This document shows, one piece after another, positions 58,672 to 64,000 of a stretch of 64,000 nucleotides of DNA. Origin of the DNA: Bradyrhizobium diazoefficiens (GTDB taxonomy: Bacteria > Pseudomonadota > Alphaproteobacteria > Rhizobiales > Xanthobacteraceae); the NCBI RefSeq assembly GCF_018129965.1, contig NZ_JAFCKW010000016.1:62001-126000 (forward strand). Reading direction: 5' to 3'. A program made the translations under genes and the position numbers. Position 1 is the stretch's first letter. Each line of letters starts with the position of its first letter. A model generated the notes under the pieces. The model saw only the letters and a program-made list of their open reading frames with translations. It was not told where the DNA came from and made no database searches.

Positions 58672-60693
58672 TTATCTCTTGCCTGCGCGGGCGATCGAAC
58701 GACGAGCGGCGTCCGCGATGCCTTGCGGCGTGATGCCGAATTCGCGGTAAAGTACCGGCGCAGGCGCCGAGGCGCCGAAGCCGCGCATGCCGACAAACTC
58801 GCCGTCCGAGCCGATCCAGCGATGCCAGTCACCGGCAACAGCCGCCTCGACGCCGACACGCGGCGCGGTACCGAGCACGGTGGCGCGGTAATCGTCCGGC
58901 TGTTCCTCGAACAAGGCGAAACAGGGGGCGGAGACCACGGCAGCGCGGATGTGCTCGGTCGCGAGCAGGCGGGCGGCTTCCAGCGCGATCGAGACTTCCG
59001 ACCCTGTTGCGACGATCGTCACGTCACGGCCGCCGTCCGGCGTGACCACGAGATAGGCGCCGCGCGCGACGAGATTGCTACCGCCGTCTTCGCTGCGGAA
59101 AGCGGGAAGGGCCTGCCGTGACAGGCACAGCACGGAGGGACGGCTCTCAGCCTTCAGCGCGCAGTCCCACGCTTCCAGCGTCTCGACTGCGTCAGCCGGA
59201 CGGAACACCAGCAGGTTCGGAATGACGCGGAGCGCGGGGAGATGCTCGACCGGCTGGTGCGTCGGACCGTCCTCGCCCAGGCCGATGGAATCGTGGGTCA
59301 TGACGTGGATGACGCGCAGCCGCATCAGGGCGGCGAGGCGGATCGCCGGCCGGCTGTAATCGGAGAAGGCGAGGAACGTGCCGCCATAGGGAATGAAGCC
59401 GCCATGCAGCGCGAGGCCGTTCATCGCGGCCGCCATGCCATGCTCGCGGATGCCGTAGTGGATGTAGTCGCCGGCGAACGCGTCGCGCGTGACGGCGGTC
59501 TGCGCCTTCGCATGCGTCAGGTTCGAATGCGTGAGGTCGGCGGAGCCGCCGACGAGTCCGGGAATTGTCCCGGCGATGCCGTCGAGCACCTGCTGCGAGG
59601 CCTGCCGTGTGGCGAGTTTCGGACGCTCGGTGGCGAAGCGCTCGCGCAATTTCGCCGAGGCCTCGGCATAGGCATTCGGCAGGGCTACGACCTTGCCCTC
59701 GATCAACAGGTCGCGCTGCTCCGGCGTCGCGCATTCGTAGCGATCGAGCCAGGCCAGACGATCGACCTGACCGCGCTGCCCAATCATCCGCCACGCTTTC
59801 ATGACGGTGACAGGCAGCACGAAGGGCTGATAGTCCCAGCCGAGTGTCCGCCGCGCCGCTGCCGTCTGCTCCGTTCCGAGCGGCGCGCCATGGGCCTTCT
59901 CGGTGCCTTGCCGGTCCGGCGCGCCGTAGCCGATGATGGTGCGGCAGGCGATCAGGGACGGTTTTGTCGTCTCGCGCTCTTCGGCAATGGCCTGCGCAAC
60001 GGCGTCGGGATCGTGTCCGTCGACGCGGCGCACCGACCAGCCGGACGCGGCGAAACGTGCGAGTTGGTCATCGGACGTAGCAAGCGAGGTCGGCCCGTCG
60101 ATGGAGATCCCATTGTCGTCGAACAGCACGACCAGGCGGCCGAGTTGGAGATGGCCGGCGAGCGAGATCGCCTCCTGGCTGATGCCTTCCATCAGGCAGC
60201 CATCGCCAGCGATGACATAGGTGAAGTGATCGACGAGGCCGTCGCCGTGCCGCGCGTTCGCCATACGCTCGGCGAGCGCCATGCCCACAGCTGTCGCAAT
60301 GCCCTGCCCCAGCGGTCCCGTCGTGATCTCGACACCAGGGGTGTGGCCGTATTCCGGATGCCCGGGTGTTTTCGAGCCCCACTGCCTGAAGGCCTTGATG
60401 TCGTCGAGGCTGACGTCACCACCGGTCAAATGCAGCAATGCATAGAGCAGCATCGAGCCATGGCCGGCGGAGAGAACAAAACGGTCACGGTCCGGCCAGT
60501 TCGGGTGCGCCGAGTCGAATTTGAGGAAGCGCGAGAACAGCACGGTCGCGACGTCGGCCATCCCCATGGGAAGGCCGGGATGGCCGGACTGCGAGGCCTC
60601 GATGGCGTCGACCGCGAGGAAACGGATCGCATTGGCAAGATCGTTGTGCCCGACGGCCGTGTGACCGGCGTCGGCGTGAACCGAGATGTTCAT
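58672..60693 (-). CDS. cbbT: Transketolase
   Basis: This 673-residue thiamine-diphosphate enzyme has GHPGLPMGMADVA, GPLGQGIATAVGMALAER, VIAGDGCLMEGISQEA (TPP/Mg motif) and the second-domain glutamate in YIHYGIREHGMAAAMNG. It transfers two-carbon units among Calvin-cycle sugars. It is the third gene of the operon, between cbbP and fba. Confidence 0.97.
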   Translation of the reverse strand: MNISVHADAGHTAVGHNDLANAIRFLAVDAIEASQSGHPGLPMGMADVATVLFSRFLKFDSAHPNWPDRDRFVLSAGHGSMLLYALLHLTGGDVSLDDIKAFRQWGSKTPGHPEYGHTPGVEITTGPLGQGIATAVGMALAERMANARHGDGLVDHFTYVIAGDGCLMEGISQEAISLAGHLQLGRLVVLFDDNGISIDGPTSLATSDDQLARFAASGWSVRRVDGHDPDAVAQAIAEERETTKPSLIACRTIIGYGAPDRQGTEKAHGAPLGTEQTAAARRTLGWDYQPFVLPVTVMKAWRMIGQRGQVDRLAWLDRYECATPEQRDLLIEGKVVALPNAYAEASAKLRERFATERPKLATRQASQQVLDGIAGTIPGLVGGSADLTHSNLTHAKAQTAVTRDAFAGDYIHYGIREHGMAAAMNGLALHGGFIPYGGTFLAFSDYSRPAIRLAALMRLRVIHVMTHDSIGLGEDGPTHQPVEHLPALRVIPNLLVFRPADAVETLEAWDCALKAESRPSVLCLSRQALPAFRSEDGGSNLVARGAYLVVTPDGGRDVTIVATGSEVSIALEAARLLATEHIRAAVVSAPCFALFEEQPDDYRATVLGTAPRVGVEAAVAGDWHRWIGSDGEFVGMRGFGASAPAPVLYREFGITPQGIADAARRSIARAGKR

Positions 60694-60709
60694 CTGATAC
60701 TTCCGTTGT

Positions 60710-61585
60710 TCACTTGAGATTTCGCTTGCGCTCGATGAGCTGCATGATCAGTGGCGTCAGGATGAGCTGCATGGCGAGGTCGAGCTTGGCGCCCGGGCAT
60801 ACGATGGAGTTCGCGCGCGACATGAAACTGTGCGGCAGCATCGAGAGCAGATAGGGGAAGTCGATACCGCGCGGATTCTTGAAGCGGATCACGACCATCG
60901 ATTCGTCCGGCGTCGGGATCCAGCGCGCGATGAACGGATTGGAGGTGTCCACCGTCGGCACCCGCTGGAAGTTGATGTCGGTCTCCGAAAATTGCGGGCA
61001 GATATAGTGGATGTAATCGGGCATCCGCCGCAGGACCGTGTCGGTGACGGCCTCGGTCGAATAGCCGCGCGCGCTTCGGTCGCGGTGCAGCTTCTGGATC
61101 CATTCGAGATTGATGACGGGCACGACACCGATCTTGAGGTCGGCATAGCGCGCGACATTGACCTTGTCGGTCACGACGGCGCCGTGCAGCCCTTCGTAGA
61201 ACAGCAGGTCCGAATTCTCCGGCAGCCGCTTCCACTCGGTGAAGGTGCCTGGCGCTGTACCATGCAGCGCGGATTCCTCGGCGTCATGGACGTAGTGCCG
61301 CGTCGTCGCCGTGCCGGTTTCGCCATAGTCGCGGAACGCGCGCTCCAGCTCCTCGAACAGATTGGTCTCGGGACTAAAATGGCTGAAATGCTTGTTGCCG
61401 CGTTCGGCCTCGCTGGCCATCTGCGTGCGCATTTCGGCACGGTCATAGCGGTGAAAGGCGTCGCCCTCGATATAGACGGCGTTGACCTTCTCGCGGAAGA
61501 ATATCTGCTCGAAGGTTCTCTTCACCGAGGTCGTGCCGGCGCCGGAGGAGCCGGTGATGGAGATGATCGGATGCTTTCTGGACAT
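60710..61585 (-). CDS. cbbP: Phosphoribulokinase
   Basis: This 291-residue kinase has the type I PRK P-loop ITGSSGAGTTSVK (residues 10-22) and YIEGDAFHRYDRAEM, LLFYEGLHGAVV and the downstream RDRSARGYSTEAVTDT. It phosphorylates ribulose 5-phosphate to RuBP, a step unique to the Calvin cycle. It lies 12 bp after cbbF. Confidence 0.96.
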   Translation of the reverse strand: MSRKHPIISITGSSGAGTTSVKRTFEQIFFREKVNAVYIEGDAFHRYDRAEMRTQMASEAERGNKHFSHFSPETNLFEELERAFRDYGETGTATTRHYVHDAEESALHGTAPGTFTEWKRLPENSDLLFYEGLHGAVVTDKVNVARYADLKIGVVPVINLEWIQKLHRDRSARGYSTEAVTDTVLRRMPDYIHYICPQFSETDINFQRVPTVDTSNPFIARWIPTPDESMVVIRFKNPRGIDFPYLLSMLPHSFMSRANSIVCPGAKLDLAMQLILTPLIMQLIERKRNLK

Positions 61586-61597
61586 GCGTCGCCCCTC

Positions 61598-62635
61598 TTA
61601 CACGCGGAAGAAGCCGCGACGCGCGAACAGCGGCGCGGAGCCGCTCGCCACCAGCAGCGGATCGCAGTGCAGCTCCTCGACGCGGCACACCTCGGCGCTG
61701 GAGCCCATGACCAGCGGCACGCGCTGGTGCAGGCTTTGCGCGGAGAGGTCGAGGATGCGCTCGCGCCCCGTCGAGGCAGAGCCGCCGGCCTGCTCCATGA
61801 TCATCGCCATCGGATGCGCTTCGTAGGTGAGGCGCAGGCGGCCGTCGCCGTAGCCGGGGCGGGCATCGGAGGGATAGAGGAAGATGCCGCCGCGGGTGAG
61901 GATACGATAGGCCTCTGCGACCAGCGAGCCGATCCAGCGCATGTTGAAATTGCGGTTGGCGGGCCCGTCGACGCCGGCAAGGCACTCGTCGACGAAGGCG
62001 CGGACCGGCGGATCCCAATGTCGGCGGTTAGACACATTGATCGAGAACTCGTCGCAGGCCTCGGAGACCTGAACACCGCTGCGCGCAAGGCGAAAGCAAT
62101 CCGCCCTGCGGTCGAACGTGAAGATGTCGACCCCGTCGCCGAGCGTCAGCACCAGCGAGGTCTGCGGACCGTAGGTGACGAAGCCCGCCGCAAGCTGCGC
62201 CGAGCCGCGCTGGTGGAAGGCGAGGTCGAGATCGTCCGGCGCAGGCAGGATCGAGAAGATCGTGCCGACGGTCATGTTGATGTCGATGTTGGAGGAGCCA
62301 TCGAGCGGATCGATCGCGACGCAGATCTTGGCTTCGCGATCACAGATCTGGGGCTCGCGCATCTCCTCCGAGGCCAGCGCCGCGATCGGCAGACTGCCGA
62401 GGCGGCGGCGCAGGATCATGTCCGCCTGAACGTCGAGATCGCGCTGGAGATCGCCGTCGCTGTTGCGGCCGGTGGTCAGGCCCGAGGCGTCCGCAAGATC
62501 ACCCGTCGCAATGAGGTCGGCGATCTCGGTTGCGGCTGACGCGATGGCATCGATTGCGCCGGACACCGCCGGCGCATGGGGCGCCGTCGTGGAATAACGT
62601 TGGAGGTGCTCATCCAGCCTGATTTGCCCGGTCAT
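61598..62635 (-). CDS. cbbF: Fructose-1,6-bisphosphatase class I
   Basis: This 345-residue protein has the FBPase motifs ALASEEMREP, VAIDPLDGSSNIDINMTVGTIFSI and RYIG-like RWIGSLVAEAYRILTRGGIFLYPSD. It dephosphorylates FBP (and perhaps SBP) in the Calvin cycle. ATG 62635 (MTGQIRLDEHL) is used; a start at 62707 has an unconserved leader. It is the first gene of the operon, divergent from cbbR. Confidence 0.94.
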   Translation of the reverse strand: MTGQIRLDEHLQRYSTTAPHAPAVSGAIDAIASAATEIADLIATGDLADASGLTTGRNSDGDLQRDLDVQADMILRRRLGSLPIAALASEEMREPQICDREAKICVAIDPLDGSSNIDINMTVGTIFSILPAPDDLDLAFHQRGSAQLAAGFVTYGPQTSLVLTLGDGVDIFTFDRRADCFRLARSGVQVSEACDEFSINVSNRRHWDPPVRAFVDECLAGVDGPANRNFNMRWIGSLVAEAYRILTRGGIFLYPSDARPGYGDGRLRLTYEAHPMAMIMEQAGGSASTGRERILDLSAQSLHQRVPLVMGSSAEVCRVEELHCDPLLVASGSAPLFARRGFFRV

Positions 62636-62730
62636 CGGCGTCCATCCCTGGCGGGCGCCGCATCCTGTTCCCTCCCCGGCGGAGGTCGGTGCGATCGGTC
62701 CCGGCATCAGGAGATTGACAGGGGAGGCTT

Positions 62731-62749
62731 AATAAGGAAAATTTCTATT
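62731..62749. promoter_or_regulatory. Candidate CbbR operator / cbb promoter region
   Basis: The AT-rich AATAAGGAAAATTTCTATT is an imperfect palindrome close to the cbbR start, in an otherwise GC-rich divergent spacer. LysR-type regulators bind such sites in the cbb promoter. The exact T-N11-A boxes could not be fixed, and a -10 for cbbF is not clear. Confidence 0.45.
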
Positions 62750-62753
62750 CATA

Positions 62754-63731
62754 ATGAGCATCAAAGAAATCTCTTATAATAGCGCGGGTCAGGCGGCGGC
62801 GCAGCTGAGGCATCTGACGATCCGCCAGCTCCGCTCGCTGGCGGCGCTTTCAGCCAAGGGCAGCGTCACCGCGGCCTCGAGCCAGCTCGGCCTGACCCAA
62901 CCGGCCGTCACGCAGCAGCTGCGGCAGCTTCAGGACCTCGCCGGCTTGCCGCTGGTGCAGCGGACCGGCGATGGCATGGTGCTGACGGAGGCCGGGCAGG
63001 AGGTGCTGACGCTCGCCGAGCGCGTCGAAGCTGCGATCATGGACTGCCAGGGCGCGCTCGATCTGCTTGCGGGCAAGACCGGTGGCACGGTTCATCTCGG
63101 CGCGGTCTCCACCGCCAAATATTTCGTGCCGCACGCGATCGCGGCCTTCTCCAAGCGGTATCCGAAGGTCGAGATCAAGCTGACCATCGGCAACCGCGAG
63201 AAGATCCGCGAGGCCATGCACGGCTACGACCTCGACTTTGCGGTGATGGGTCGGCCTCCGGCCGACGTCAGCGTCGATGTCCGCCAGCTCGGGCGCAATC
63301 CGCACATCATCGTTGCCCGCAAGGGCCACTGGCTGGAGAAGGATTCCGGCCTCAGCCTGCCCGATCTGGCACAGGAGACTTTCATCACCCGCGAGCCGGG
63401 ATCGGGCACCCGCACGCTGATGGAAGGCATGTTCCAGAAGTCGGATCTCGAGCCGATCGTCGGCATGGAGATGAGCAGCAACGAGACCATTAAGCAGGCC
63501 GTCATCGCCGGCCTCGGCATCGCCTTCATCTCGGCCCACACGGTGGCGCATGAGCTTGCCGAGGGCCGCCTCATCGTGCTCGATGTCGCGGGCCTCCCCA
63601 TCGTGCGTCAATGGTACGTGATCCGCCGCAGCGACAAGGTGCTGCTGCCGCCGGCGCAGGCGATGTTCGATTTTCTGGGCTCGGAGGGCGCGAACTACCT
63701 GCCCGACGTACCCGACTTCGGCGGGCCATAG
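62754..63731 (+). CDS. cbbR: LysR-type regulator CbbR
   Basis: This 325-residue protein has a LysR HTH (LRSLAALSAKGSVTAASSQLGLTQPAVTQQLRQLQ) and a periplasmic-binding-fold effector domain. The divergent position next to cbbF and the sequence similarity to CbbR make this call strong. It activates cbb genes under CO2-fixing conditions in response to metabolites such as PEP or RuBP. GGGGAGG is upstream of ATG 62754 at a rather long distance. Confidence 0.93.
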   Translation: MSIKEISYNSAGQAAAQLRHLTIRQLRSLAALSAKGSVTAASSQLGLTQPAVTQQLRQLQDLAGLPLVQRTGDGMVLTEAGQEVLTLAERVEAAIMDCQGALDLLAGKTGGTVHLGAVSTAKYFVPHAIAAFSKRYPKVEIKLTIGNREKIREAMHGYDLDFAVMGRPPADVSVDVRQLGRNPHIIVARKGHWLEKDSGLSLPDLAQETFITREPGSGTRTLMEGMFQKSDLEPIVGMEMSSNETIKQAVIAGLGIAFISAHTVAHELAEGRLIVLDVAGLPIVRQWYVIRRSDKVLLPPAQAMFDFLGSEGANYLPDVPDFGGP

Positions 63732-63815
63732 CCCGAGCTCCTCAACCCGCCGGATTCATTGCAGCCGTTGCGGCGATGCCGCCGAAGCTGACCATCATAG
63801 GATGATGGTTAACGA

Positions 63816-64000
63816 TCACGCCGCGAGCGAAGTCGCGTAATCGGCGCGCGCCGCGAAGTAGGTTTCCAGCTCCACCAGCGCCCGCTCTTCCCATTCCCTC
63901 GCCTGCTCCAGCAGCGACCAGCGCTGCCCCGGGCGGAAGTTCGCGGTCTGGCGATAGAGCGATGCGATGCCGCGGTAGCGGCGCACGTTCTCAAAGATGG
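63816..64000 (-). CDS. Small helical protein (partial), ENVRRYR family copy 2
   Basis: The minus strand encodes, from the window edge, IFENVRRYRGIASLYRQ, then FRPGQRWSLLEQAREWEERALVELE and a short tail ending at TGA 63816-63818. It matches the first 60 residues of the 53470-53682 protein in motif order (ENVRRYR, ASL-RQ, RP, W-LL-A). The start lies past 64000. Function unknown. Confidence 0.7.
   Translation of the reverse strand, partial: IFENVRRYRGIASLYRQTANFRPGQRWSLLEQAREWEERALVELETYFAARADYATSLAA

Overview
The window is a contiguous piece of a GC-rich alphaproteobacterial chromosome, most likely a Bradyrhizobium or close Nitrobacteraceae relative. The evidence is the red-type Calvin-Benson operon cbbF-P-T-A-L-S-X-rpe with divergent cbbR, a ClpS2-type adaptor, many short Bradyrhizobium-style proteins with strong Shine-Dalgarno sites, FixK2-type boxes, GGAAC-N16-GGTT stress promoters, a GAAC-N7-GAAC SOS box and typical intergenic palindromes. 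I see no rRNA, tRNA, CRISPR array, insertion sequence or phage gene. The organism call rests on recognition, not on a search.

Layout. 1-8 kb: histone deacetylase-like amidohydrolase, xseB, dxs (isoprenoids), a nucleoside deoxyribosyltransferase, and overlapping genes for a TlyA-type and a RumA/TrmA-type RNA methyltransferase. 8-13 kb: secreted hypotheticals, a DUF1194 protein, then a fluoride riboswitch leading an MFS transporter plus fluC/crcB, then clpS2. 12.7-25 kb: class III cyclase, aroC, phosphoglycerate mutase-like phosphatase, fabI, an ECF sigma/anti-sigma pair, a DnaJ-type co-chaperone, a surface lipoprotein, pdxH, SDR, CorA, L,D-transpeptidase and an extensin-like protein. 25-36 kb: acyl-CoA ligase, DUF1499, MBL hydrolase, glutaryl-CoA dehydrogenase, ribB, KefB antiporter, DUF3124, aminotransferase and a short XRE regulator behind a FixK-type box. 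36-45 kb: aldo/keto reductase, PhoD, flavin oxidoreductase, SDR with divergent HxlR regulator, and the EmrAB efflux pair.

45-50.3 kb is the most unusual part: a run of short genes (PRC-barrel, SDR, DJ-1/PfpI, DUF3072-like, DUF6496 and unnamed peptides). Several carry GGAAC-N16-(G/C)GT(T/A) elements 25-35 nt before the start codon, the pattern of EcfG general-stress promoters. A single SOS box at 49632-49646 lies in the spacer of two divergent sigma70-type promoters and would control a two-gene operon of small helical proteins, one of them only 58 codons long with a GTG start.

50.8-53.7 kb: a DegP/HtrA protease with a 16-bp hairpin just before its start codon, and a universal stress protein behind a FixK-type box. 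53.9-62.6 kb: the Calvin-cycle operon on the minus strand, with cbbR divergent at 62.75 kb. The window ends in a small helical gene (partial) that is paralogous to the one at 53.5 kb.
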